DNA of 64,000 bases from Aldrovandia affinis (lineage: Eukaryota; Chordata; Actinopteri; Notacanthiformes; Halosauridae): the NCBI GenBank assembly GCA_029706075.1, contig JAINUG010000136.1, positions 824,501 to 888,500 on the forward strand, in the 5' to 3' direction. Of the stretch, positions 52,301-56,649 are shown one piece after another (the first letter of the stretch is position 1; the number at the start of each line of letters is the position of its first letter). Position numbers and translations under genes: made by a program. The notes under the pieces are model-generated. The model was not told where the DNA came from. It worked only from the letters and a program-made list of their open reading frames with translations, and did no database searches.

Positions 52301-52504
52301 CCGGCCCGCCTGGCCGCCGCGCAGCAGGTCGTCTCCCTGCTGCTGGACCTGGAGCGCTACACCGTGTGCCAGGGCTACCCGTCCTGCGTGCCGCGGCCCG
52401 ACCAGGAGCCCGTGCTGTACGTGCGCGCCGCCGCCTGCGGCCTGCTGGTGCTGCAGAGCGAGGAGCGCTGCGACAAGTGCGACGTCACGCAGCTGGTGCT
52501 GTGA
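30962..52504 (+). CDS. MBD1: Methyl-CpG-binding domain protein 1, 17 coding exons
   Basis: MBD1 is a nuclear repressor that reads methylated CpG through its MBD and unmethylated CpG through a CXXC3-type zinc finger. The spliced coding length is about 3.44 kb (about 1,148 codons), roughly twice the usual mammalian 600 residues, mainly because of exon 4 and exon 17. Order: acidic N-terminus, MBD (exons 2-3), repeat region (4), Cys knuckle (5), CXXC (7), basic linkers (8-10), acidic linker (11), KFGG CXXC (12), acidic segments (13-16), repression-domain-like end (17). Introns are GT-AG and the exon phases agree, except that exon 4 is 2 nt short (or 1 long) and exon 13 is 1 nt short. Only two of the three mammalian CXXC fingers were found. 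Confidence 0.9.
31555..32230 (+). repeat. THAP-containing block, copy 2
   Basis: Closely related to 21690-22240 (shared acgtcacgtctcttc, gtcaagtaaacacaagagta, ctttcctctggaaagtatta and tccctggaactgaacaacag). A frame reads KMLCACVVYGCSNGSNR, the beginning of a THAP-type zinc finger, then breaks. A partial copy of the 20.9-kb transposon's interior, now intronic. Confidence 0.65.
32331..32445 (-). mobile_element. tRNA-derived SINE head fragment
   Basis: In reverse complement: gtggcccagtggttacaacg as the A-box region, ccggggttcaattccccatc as the B box, then gccagagtcggctctggcca. Similar to the 41160 copy but cut off before the body and tail. Confidence 0.65.
32579..32722 (+). CDS. MBD1: MBD1 exon 2, first half of the MBD
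   Basis: Completes CG|G (Arg) from exon 1, then GFTKRRRGRVPFGEKWLDCP, HLGEGWRRKEVYRRSGFSVG and KTDTYYM plus AG before donor gtaccc at 32723. This matches the MBD signature WLDCP.L..GW.R.EV.RKSG...GR.DTYY. Residues of the Arg-finger region and the Tyr pair that contact methyl-CpG are present. The acceptor is unusual: (TG)7 then gcag. Confidence 0.95.
32723..33652 (+). other. MBD1: MBD1 intron 2
   Basis: Holds a direct duplication (32745-32815; two copies of cctgccactggaggatgggc) and a 526-bp Tc1/mariner copy. The acceptor is ctctctttcag. Confidence 0.8.
32895..33420 (-). mobile_element. Tc1/mariner non-autonomous copy in intron 2
   Basis: The ends tacaggtaactgccaaaata and ttggcagttgcctgta with cctttatttt are inverted repeats. 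Minus-strand codons read [20 protein letters not shown] and MEEWCCIPPLEF, the C-terminal transposase region as in the 13192 copy; another part near 33210-33330 resembles the central catalytic region. Broken. Confidence 0.8.
33653..33782 (+). CDS. MBD1: MBD1 exon 3, second half of the MBD
   Basis: AG|C makes Ser, then PNGERVRSKIEMGKLLGG, SHDLSKFDYKSGMFLVEGSV and KVKRK before donor gtaaac, phase 0. It fits the MBD pattern SP.G.R.RSK.EL...LG...DL..FDFK.G. The basic KVKRK end probably begins a nuclear localisation region that continues in RKK of exon 4. Confidence 0.95.
33783..34470 (+). other. MBD1: MBD1 intron 3, with 24-bp triplication
   Basis: Near 33877-33943 there are three tandem copies of ttcttgaaaagccaacctca with attt. 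Otherwise nothing specific. The acceptor is ctgctgcag. Confidence 0.8.
34471..35556 (+). CDS. MBD1: MBD1 exon 4, large repeat exon with frame conflict
   Basis: Entry in phase 0 gives RKKMENAASTEDGTPSERSC, continuing the basic tail. The middle is a 45-bp tandem array (about 34570-35120). The end, in a different frame, reads RASPLRIITPTRRPSNAPSL, then a Leu/Glu repeat (ELEELEELEE), then a Ser-rich SRAGSRHSARSDPNSTN and exits with TA before gtgagt (35557). Entry frame and exit frame differ by the equivalent of a 2-nt loss; length 1086 is a multiple of 3 where phases need remainder 2. The poly-C at about 34765-34770 has 5 C where sister units have 7. No counterpart of such an exon is known to me in mammalian MBD1. 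Confidence 0.8.
34570..35120 (+). repeat. 45-bp coding minisatellite, about 12 units
   Basis: The unit is ggccaacgccttcacccc + acagaggtcccgcctcacac + ccccaca, coding ANAFTPQRSRLTPPQ in the best frame. Units differ in C-run length and in one A deletion near 34710, so single units are shifted relative to each other. No unit contains a stop in any frame on either strand for most of its length, which explains the long overlapping frames. Confidence 0.9.
35557..35722 (+). other. MBD1: MBD1 intron 4
   Basis: A short intron, gtgagt to ccttgttctcag, with a good pyrimidine tract. Confidence 0.85.
35723..35805 (+). CDS. MBD1: MBD1 exon 5, Cys-rich knuckle
   Basis: TA|T makes Tyr, then GCSSCGCSYPGMTFRRPGQI and DFCPKCK. 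The C-x2-C ... C-x2-C pattern and position match the CENCG.SF.G ... CKDC segment between the MBD and first CXXC of mammalian MBD1. I chose the donor gtaggt at 35806 (phase 1) over gtttaa at 35810 because only it keeps exon 6 open. Confidence 0.85.
35806..36948 (+). other. MBD1: MBD1 intron 5
   Basis: Two A-runs (about 35815-35834 and 36840-36860). No exon seen. The acceptor is ttgtttag. Confidence 0.75.
36949..36992 (+). CDS. MBD1: MBD1 exon 6
   Basis: C|CT makes Pro, then EKKMENPRNIVFRK before gtaagg, phase 0. It corresponds to RIAFNREQRMFKR just before the first CXXC finger in mammals. Only 44 nt. Confidence 0.85.
38514..38890 (+). repeat. 48-bp minisatellite, about 8 units, intronic
   Basis: The unit is gtgtgcagtaaagtcagatt + cacagggtcacataaggagg + ctacattg. 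Variants cagtaaagtc and cagtaacatc/cagtaacgtc alternate in the first four units, hinting at a 96-bp higher-order dimer. Open frames on both strands (KSDSQGHIRRLHWCAV on +, LTLLHTNVASLCDPVN on -) result from the period being a multiple of 3. Confidence 0.95.
40138..40320 (+). repeat. (GA)n microsatellite, interrupted
   Basis: Nearly pure purine tract of ga units with gg interruptions. The opposite strand is (TC)n. It lies in intron 6 upstream of exon 7. Confidence 0.95.
40428..40571 (+). CDS. MBD1: MBD1 exon 7, CXXC finger 1
   Basis: WLPCGQCRACQVTADCGMCA, SCRHGLFNPASQKPVRC and RRRKCLCPIRK, donor gtaccg, phase 0/0. The Cys pattern CGxCxxC(x5)CGxCxxC...C(x4)C is that of CXXC zinc fingers. The KFGG motif needed for CpG recognition is replaced by HGLFNPAS, as in the first two fingers of mammalian MBD1, so it probably does not bind CpG. 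Confidence 0.95.
41160..41500 (+). mobile_element. tRNA-derived SINE, family B, near-full copy
   Basis: Head gtagccactgtgaccggggt and ttcgattccaccgg (a perfect B box, GGTTCGATTCC), then gccagagtcggctctggccg, a middle body with gagtgccgtctcgg, and a 3' end gagggtgcaattggctacta followed by an A-rich tail. Good reference copy for this family. Confidence 0.8.
42957..43165. mobile_element. Foldback MITE, ccctggtcctggaggg type, copy 2
   Basis: Left end gtggccaagccctggtcccg and right end cctccaggaccagggttggc with ccag are inverted. Interior acttaattgatcaatta and ttaactcacctcacctgg match copy 1 at 15968. Confidence 0.75.
43250..43965 (+). repeat. 51-bp minisatellite, intronic, strongly strand-asymmetric
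   Basis: The unit is gttgggctctctgaatggtg + ataagagggagatgtggttg + agatgttgtgt (51 bp). The last three to four units are near-identical, earlier ones are truncated or shuffled. C occurs almost only in ctctct on the + strand. All three minus frames stay open over 240-280 codons, an artefact of the stop-free unit of 17 codons. Confidence 0.95.
44148..44345. mobile_element. Foldback MITE, another family
   Basis: The left end gaggtgtccaatcttatccg and agaagggcc, and the right end ggcccttttccgattagatt with gaacacccctg are inverted. The centre contains aacacctgatccaacc, echoed in gaatcaggtgtt. Confidence 0.75.
44661..45498 (-). mobile_element. Tc1-like copy flanked by 24-bp direct repeats
   Basis: Inverted ends: tacagtac..cagtttttattcacac near 44661 and gtgtgaataaaaatatttac with tgtac near 45498. 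The minus strand reads FQQENDPKHTSNATKKWLTE, the second-Asp region of a Tc1 transposase, and GTMNSSMYQDILTKSLVPSA. The copy is frameshifted elsewhere. An exact 24-bp sequence, tacatttagcattcacttcc with aggt, lies on both sides (44615 and 45495). Confidence 0.75.
45771..45818 (+). CDS. MBD1: MBD1 exon 8, basic linker
   Basis: KKTNKISKFGRKLKMT between tctctttcag and gtgagt, phase 0/0, 48 nt. Strongly basic; could be part of a nuclear localisation or DNA-backbone-binding linker. Confidence 0.8.
45970..46002 (+). CDS. MBD1: MBD1 exon 9, 33-nt microexon
   Basis: KFKRKIANDAM between tgtttccag and gtgagt, phase 0/0. Basic, like exon 8. Being a 33-nt cassette with symmetric phase, it can be skipped without frame change. 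Confidence 0.7.
46030..46410 (-). mobile_element. Possible solo LTR in intron 9
   Basis: In reverse complement the sequence has LTR-like layout: GC-rich first part and ttgaataaaacaacgg (a polyadenylation signal) before a shorter end with ggactcttattcacggac. Exact ends could not be fixed. Could equally be unique intronic sequence. Confidence 0.3.
46628..46681 (+). CDS. MBD1: MBD1 exon 10
   Basis: RAPRALHQGYTDTKHFKK between tcttccttag and gtgagg, phase 0/0, 54 nt. No domain known to me. Confidence 0.75.
46682..47687 (+). other. MBD1: MBD1 intron 10, with SINE
   Basis: Contains a T-run (about 46710-46735) and a family A SINE (46903-47048). The acceptor is catctttacag. Confidence 0.8.
46903..47048 (+). 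mobile_element. tRNA-derived SINE, family A, full copy
   Basis: Head ggctcagttggtagagcatg, B box gttgtgggttcaattcccat, linker ggccacatatactgaaaaat, tail gtaagtcgctttgtataaaa and gtgtctgctaaatggcatat. Not a tRNA gene because the body continues into the SINE tail and the anticodon arm is not regular. Confidence 0.85.
47688..47759 (+). CDS. MBD1: MBD1 exon 11, acidic Tyr-rich linker
   Basis: QYAVPQYSDTEDYPGYYDDN and DDME between tttacag and gtgagt, phase 0/0, 72 nt. It corresponds in position to the EFIYYCVDEDELQPY segment before the CpG-binding CXXC finger of mammals. Confidence 0.85.
47760..48437 (+). other. MBD1: MBD1 intron 11, with AT and CA repeats
   Basis: An (AT)n stretch near 47872-47895 and (CA)n at 48354-48413. 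The CA tract ends 24 bases before the acceptor (ctcttcacag). Confidence 0.85.
48354..48413 (+). repeat. (CA)n microsatellite before exon 12
   Basis: A long ca run with one aa interruption, immediately upstream of the branch/pyrimidine region of exon 12. Confidence 0.95.
48438..48602 (+). CDS. MBD1: MBD1 exon 12, CpG-binding CXXC finger
   Basis: SGPKKRSRRACWKCDACLRT, TDCGRCDFCMDKPKFGGRNK and KRQKCRLRQCQSQAM, donor gtgagc, phase 0/0. The full eight-Cys CXXC pattern with KPKFGG and KRQKCR.RQC is that of the third CXXC of MBD1, which binds unmethylated CpG. It is the best conserved part of the gene. Confidence 0.97.
48603..49360 (+). other. MBD1: MBD1 intron 12, ending in (TG)20
   Basis: Ordinary until the end, where (TG)20 (49313-49352) is followed only by ttccacag. 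The pyrimidine tract is thus replaced by a TG repeat. Confidence 0.85.
49313..49352 (+). repeat. (TG)20 at the exon 13 acceptor
   Basis: Twenty uninterrupted tg units sit 8 bases from the exon boundary. In RNA this is a UG repeat, the binding site of TDP-43 and of CELF proteins. Confidence 0.95.
49361..49608 (+). CDS. MBD1: MBD1 exon 13, with 1-nt frame break
   Basis: The exon begins RHLLPFQSGKS, which matches the AMKRLLPS continuation after the CXXC finger. From there the likely frame is EDEVEVPRYRYGGRRVSQTH and KPSWDDMDWTNDEDEE, one base off. Length 248 is one short of a multiple of 3 although both neighbours are phase 0. A missing G at about 49393 explains this. The acidic ending EMEDDEDRGEADQDVA runs to MPQ before gtgagc. 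Confidence 0.8.
49609..50052 (+). other. MBD1: MBD1 intron 13, with SINE
   Basis: Mostly occupied by a family B SINE (49688-49975). The acceptor is tttctcctgtag. Confidence 0.85.
49688..49975 (+). mobile_element. tRNA-derived SINE, family B
   Basis: Head gaggcttgggtagcataacg and gtcaaagcattcacctggaa, body with cgtctcggaggaggcggatc, 3' end gagggtacaattggccaatt and ggtaccaaattgggagaaaa. Same structure as the 54126 copy. Confidence 0.8.
50053..50127 (+). CDS. MBD1: MBD1 exon 14
   Basis: MNCDPSNGTLASEELYVSSY and SHPIQ between ctcctgtag and gtcagg, phase 0/0, 75 nt. No motif recognised. Confidence 0.8.
50128..50762 (+). other. MBD1: MBD1 intron 14
   Basis: Contains a TG/TTTG-rich stretch (50256-50300), otherwise nothing. 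The acceptor is ccctccccag. Confidence 0.8.
50763..50849 (+). CDS. MBD1: MBD1 exon 15
   Basis: DCFQTGPGSLNMVQLPAVVL and DTRQPLPPP before gtgagt, phase 0/0, 87 nt. Position and Pro-rich character fit the region preceding the repression domain. Confidence 0.8.
51118..51285 (+). CDS. MBD1: MBD1 exon 16
   Basis: DPAVLYDQASLPAQYRHLPV, LFGKAGKEDDNLVLGDDVQV and VEVDTGEPEEPEFTPV between gtcggcag and gtgagc, phase 0/0, 168 nt. The PEFTPV end directly before ITQIFSL of exon 17 parallels the TPVITEIFSLGG junction of mammalian MBD1. Confidence 0.85.
51286..52024 (+). other. MBD1: MBD1 intron 16, with SINE
   Basis: A family B SINE in minus orientation (51605-51930) with a duplicated head region, then a pyrimidine-rich acceptor tract (cccctccctccctccc ... 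ccgcag). Confidence 0.85.
51605..51945 (-). mobile_element. tRNA-derived SINE, family B, with duplicated end
   Basis: On the minus strand: 3' end gtgtaatcggctagaaattg, body gagtgccgtctcggaggaga, head with ccaatggttacagcgg. The head unit (gtaaccactggaccag / gtaaccattggaccag with ggaggccc) is present twice, at about 51846 and 51905. Confidence 0.75.
52025..52504 (+). CDS. MBD1: MBD1 exon 17, repression-domain motif plus C-terminal extension
   Basis: Begins ITQIFSLAGG, the counterpart of ITEIFSLGG in the transcriptional repression domain of mammals. It then continues for about 150 residues with LLSLLESLRR, WVGLMVEGPRLQLLQCS, GSFYQVSVQEQPLLLTHPVY, VVSLLLDLERYTVCQGYPSC and ends CDKCDVTQLVL before TGA. 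Mammalian MBD1 has only about 25 residues after the motif. The piece looks like a compact alpha/beta domain with a closing Cys-x2-Cys. It is extremely GC-rich. The function of the extension is unknown to me. Confidence 0.88.
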   Translation: MTQIFSLAGGAAAAGASEAEQGLLSLLESLRRTALPAHWVGLMVEGPRLQLLQCSKLSTMADTVVQIEPGSFYQVSVQEQPLLLTHPVYEAHPARLAAAQQVVSLLLDLERYTVCQGYPSCVPRPDQEPVLYVRAAACGLLVLQSEERCDKCDVTQLVL

Positions 52505-53871
52505 GGAGGGGACGTTGGCTGGTGCTGTGGGAGGAGGGGGGGGGGTGTGATGTCATACAGCTGGTGCTGCTGGGAGGGGCGGGGGTGGAAGGACACGGTC
52601 ACCATCCCCGAGGATGGCGTCGCACAGCCGGTGCTGTGAAGAGCGGGGGCGGGGCTGGGGGGGCGCAGGGCGGGAGGAAGGACATGGTCACCGCGCGGGC
52701 CCTCCGGGACCGACCCGCTCCCCCCCCCCCCTTCCCGTAGGTCTTTAGAGGTGCTTTTCCTTCGCCCGCTCTTCAGCGGCGCCCGAGAGCCGGGTGATTT
52801 ACGTCCACGTCCAAAGAGCTGTGAGGCGTGCCGGAGCCAGGGGGGGCGGCGGACACGGTGACCCGGCGGCCCTGGGCCCTGAGCCGTCCGCTTCGCCTGC
52901 TCCCGCGCCCCAATCCTTTTCTTTTATACGGTGCTGCGCGCAACATGGAATCCCGGTGGCTTCCGAGAACACGACGGCCGCGATGGTTCCGGAACGAGGA
53001 AGATGAGACTTGCTGCTGTTTGTTTTATTTTATCGTTTTGTATTCTGCCTCTCTCTTTGACTCCATGCTTATTGCATTTAGGGAGAGGGGGGGTGAACAG
53101 TTCGACTTGACTACCTCTCAGTGGTTTCTGATTTGGCTCTGTGGGCTCTGTTCAGAGTTTAGCTTTGTTTGTTTTGTTTGTTTGTTTGTTTTGCTCCTTC
53201 CTGGTTTAATTCCTGGTGCAGTGGAGGAGTGGTAAATGGAGGGGGTTGATGGCACAGGTGAACATCTGGCCTTGCACGAATGGTAGCCCCGCCTGTATTC
53301 AAGTTTGCTGTAAACTAACTTTCATTGACCTCTTTGCCTTCCTTTAGCTACTTCCATACTACTTTTAAACCAACTTTAGTATAAAAAAAAAAAAACACAT
53401 GACCTATTTGTACATGCCTTGTCATTGATCTTATGTTTGGTGATGTAGCTAGCTGGCTAAATGTCTTTGCCAGTTTAATTCAAACCCTTTTCACATTGAT
53501 TGTTTTCACCCTGATGGAGCAGTCGTTTTGTGTGATGTCCTCACCTTAACTTTAATCCTGGTGGGTGCTGGTTCAAAATAGCAATTTCTTACTTCCTTCA
53601 GGTAAGTTTTGTCTACTTTCTCATCCCCCACCCTGAAAGGCAGAGAGGGAGGGATCCACTTCCTTTGAAGACAATGACAATGACAATGCTGTTAAATTAA
53701 GCAATACCACATCCACAAACTGTCATTTCACGGGCAAGCAGTCTTCCCTGTTCAAATCCTGGCCCTCCGATTCTGTTCCGGTGGGCAGGCTAGCTAGCTA
53801 CATTTTAACTATCAGTCTCCATTATAAAAATGCTTTTCAGTGCCAGTCCTTGTAGGCAATGTACTTTATTG

Positions 53872-53900
53872 TTTGTTTGTTTGTTTGTTTGTTTGTTTGT
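53872..53900 (+). repeat. (GTTT)n microsatellite
   Basis: Seven or so gttt units; a shorter one is at about 53165-53190. Confidence 0.9.
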
Positions 53901-54125
53901 GTTCTGCCTGGTACAAACAGGACCATCCGTCCCTGGATAATTGAGTCCTGGGTCCAGTCTACTGTTCTGAAAGAATGTATTTTAAGAGTTTGTGACTTTA
54001 GCCTGAGACCAACAGGTAATTTCACTCCAGACACTGATATTGTGAAACACAAATCTCCTTTGGTGTTGGTAAAGCAAGATGTGTGTGGGGTCGGGGAATA
54101 AAGATTAAAGCACAGGGATGCAAGG

Positions 54126-54400
54126 GGGGCTTGGGTGGCGTAGCAGTCAAAGTATTTGCCTGGAATGCGAGTTGCCCGCTGCGGGTTTGAAACCCGGTTG
54201 CGCCAGCCCGGCTCTGGCTGAGATTGGCTGACCGCCCCAGAGGGAGGGGGGAGGGTGAGCTGGGACGGGCTCGCCGAGAAGTGCGAAAGACGTCCCTTTA
54301 CGGGAAACACTGGCTTGCCAGTGAGCTCGTGGGGGAGGGGAAATTGAAAGAAATAGAGGGTATAATTGGCTACCAAATTGGGGTAAAAAATGAAAAAAAC
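54126..54400 (+). mobile_element. tRNA-derived SINE, family B, full copy in the 3' UTR
   Basis: Head gggcttgggtggcgtagcag and tcaaagtatttgcctggaat, B box gggtttgaaacccggttgcg, body with gctggctgagattggctgac-type text, 3' end gagggtataattggctacca and aattggggtaaaaa. Head-to-tail complete. Confidence 0.8.
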
Positions 54401-55103
54401 GAACAAAAGTAAAAAATAAACAATAAATATGTTTTAAAGCACAGAGATGCAGAACTTGTTCCAAGTGCTTGGAAGAACCCACCTTCTGCCCCTGACCTAG
54501 TCCTTTTGCTGCCCTCTGTCCTGTTTGTAGTGCAGCCCAAAGGAACATAGTGTTTCCCTGCATACGTGACGACTCCATTAATATGGTGCCATGTTTTTCC
54601 ACACTTATCGAAAGGTGTTTTCTTCAACCAAGTGCAAGTATTTTTCATATTGTTCAAAAAATTATGCTACTTGTAAATATCAGTTGACGGGACTATTTAA
54701 AAAGAAATGTGAGATTGAATGAGATTATATTTACACACTGGATGAAGTCTTTAAGGAGTGCATCTGCAAGGAGACAAGAGGTCAGTCAGATGATCAATCA
54801 ATGGTGAACCATATCTAAATGCAGTACCACTTCACCTGTACCTGTTTATTGTGTTCTGAATTGGGTTGGCGTGAGTTTATCATCAATTTTCCTTTGTTTC
54901 CAATCACCGATTTCATTTTTTTTTTTTTATCTTCTCAATTTTTATATTAAATTCCTTCTCACGTCGTTGGCTTGGAGACGGGCTGTTCTTTCAGGGACAA
55001 TTCTGTAATGGAGTAACAAAGTGGTCATTTTAATTTGACTTGGAAACTTTTTGATATGTGTGTCTGTTGAAGCTTTCGATTTTATACTTAAGTATGGAAT
55101 CCA

Positions 55104-55109
55104 AATAAA
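55104..55109 (+). terminator. MBD1: Polyadenylation signal AATAAA
   Basis: AATAAA with a downstream GT-rich element about 20 bases later; best candidate for the MBD1 mRNA end. Confidence 0.6.
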
Positions 55110-55499
55110 GACAAGCGGAGAAGGTCAGTTGGTGGCAGTTGAGAATGCTGTCGGCTGCCAGAAGTCATGATCGATGGTTATTTTTTCTAAATATATTAAA
55201 TCATATGTTTTGAAAATATGAAACAGACTTTTCCTTTCATATGCTGTACTGCTGTTTGCCAGATGTTTAATTAACATACAAAGAAGATGTATATGAGAAA
55301 TTGGTGGCCATATCAATTATTATTATACTGATTATGTGGGCCATTTTCATTGGCCCTGGTTATTGTTCCCAAACCTCCACCAAGGATGGGATGGTAGTTT
55401 AGAAAATATTAAAGTACATAATAATTGGCATATATAGGCAATGGCCAAAATAAAGGAAACACCAACATAATGTGTCTTATAGGCCGTTGGGCCACCACA

Positions 55500-56030
55500 A
55501 CCCACCAGAACAGCTTCAGTGCGCCTTGGGATAGATTCTACAAGTACCTGGAACTATTGGGAGGGATGCAACACCTACTTCCATGAGAAATTCCATCATT
55601 TGTCGTTTTGTTGGTGGTGGAAAACACTCAGGCACCACTCCAGAATCTTGCATAAGTGTTCAATTAGGTTGAGACCTGGTGACTGAGATGGCCATGGCAT
55701 ATGGTTTACATCGTTTCAATGCTCATCAAACCATTCCGAGACCACTCGTGCCCTGTGGATGGGGGCATTGGCATCCTGGAAGAGACCACTTCCATCAGGA
55801 TAGAAATGCTTTACCATAGGATGAAGGTGATCACTCAGAATGGCTTTGTATTTACTGGTGTTTACCTTTCCCTCTAAGGGGATCAGTGGACCTACACCAT
55901 GCCAGGAAAATGACCCCCAAACCATATCAGAGCTGCCATAACCCCTTACCACAGGCAACAAGCACTCGGGACACTTTTGGTGTGCACCAAAGTGAAGGAT
56001 GACCCATTTGACCATGTGACCTTTTTCCAC
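55500..56030 (-). pseudogene. Tc1/mariner transposase, broken
   Basis: The minus strand reads GSSDMVWGSFSWHGVGPLIP and SGLFQDANAPIHRARVVSEW, the first and second catalytic-Asp regions, but the second Asp-Asp pair reads DA-N. After a stop the C-terminal region lies at about 55510-55700, also interrupted. The N-terminal DNA-binding region is disrupted near the nested SINE. Confidence 0.75.
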
Positions 56031-56088
56031 TGCTCAGTAGACCACTGCCTGTGTTATTTGCACCACTTTACTCACAAACGGTTATTCT

Positions 56089-56240
56089 GTGTGGCTCAGT
56101 TGGTAGAGCATGGCACTGACAACGCTTAGGTTGTGGGTTCAGTTCCCACTAGGACCACATATACAAAAATATGTATGCATTCAGTACAGTACTGTACCAA
56201 AGTCCCTTTGGATAAACGCATCTGCTAAATGGCATATATT
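56089..56240 (+). mobile_element. tRNA-derived SINE, family A, nested in Tc1
   Basis: Head gtggctcagttggtagagca, B box gttgtgggttcagttcccac, linker ggaccacatatac, tail aaagtccctttggataaacg and catctgctaaatggcatata. It lies inside the Tc1/mariner element and is therefore younger. Confidence 0.8.
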
Positions 56241-56649
56241 ACAAACGTGCATTTTTAAGTGCTATGTACCCCCAGCTCACACCCTAGATTGATATTTGCA
56301 GTCAATTCAACTCTACTTTCCCTCAGACTTCCATGTGAACATCACCTTCGCTACTGTTCCTCGTGAAACATCAGCAAGTTGAGTAGTCTTTGCCTCTGAA
56401 GCTACTGTCAAACATGCCCCAACAACCACCCCTCTTTCAAAGTCACTGAGAGCTTATCTTCTAGCTGTGGAAGCCAAAGAAATGGGCAACTGGGCCTGCC
56501 CAGCATTTTTATACACGACCCTAAGCATGATGGGATGTTAATTGCTTAATGAACTCAGGAATAACACCTGTGCGGAAGCACCTGCTTTCACTATACGTTG
56601 TATCCCTCATTTACTCACCTTTCTTTTATTTTTGCAGTTACCTGTATAA

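Larger units (their letters stand above)
52505..55125 (+). other. MBD1: MBD1 3' UTR
   Basis: No further coding sequence. There is a duplicated segment after the stop (agctggtgctg occurs at about 52490 and 52558). A SINE sits at 54126-54400. Polyadenylation signals AATAAA are at 54097 and 55104; the second is the better candidate end because the GT-rich ggtcagttggtggcagtt follows. Confidence 0.6.
55434..56647 (-). mobile_element. Tc1/mariner element, near full length, with nested SINE
   Basis: The ends tataggcaatggccaaaata and tttgcagttacctgtata with ttttatt are inverted repeats of the family seen at 13192 and 32895. At about 1.2 kb minus a 150-bp SINE (56089-56240) it is close to the normal 1-kb length. 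It carries a broken transposase. Confidence 0.8.

Noticed and set aside
52010-52740. A 261-codon Gly/Ala/Arg-rich + frame across exon 17
   Set aside because: Out-of-frame reading of very GC-rich sequence; the frame entered from exon 16 (ITQIFSL) is the supported one.
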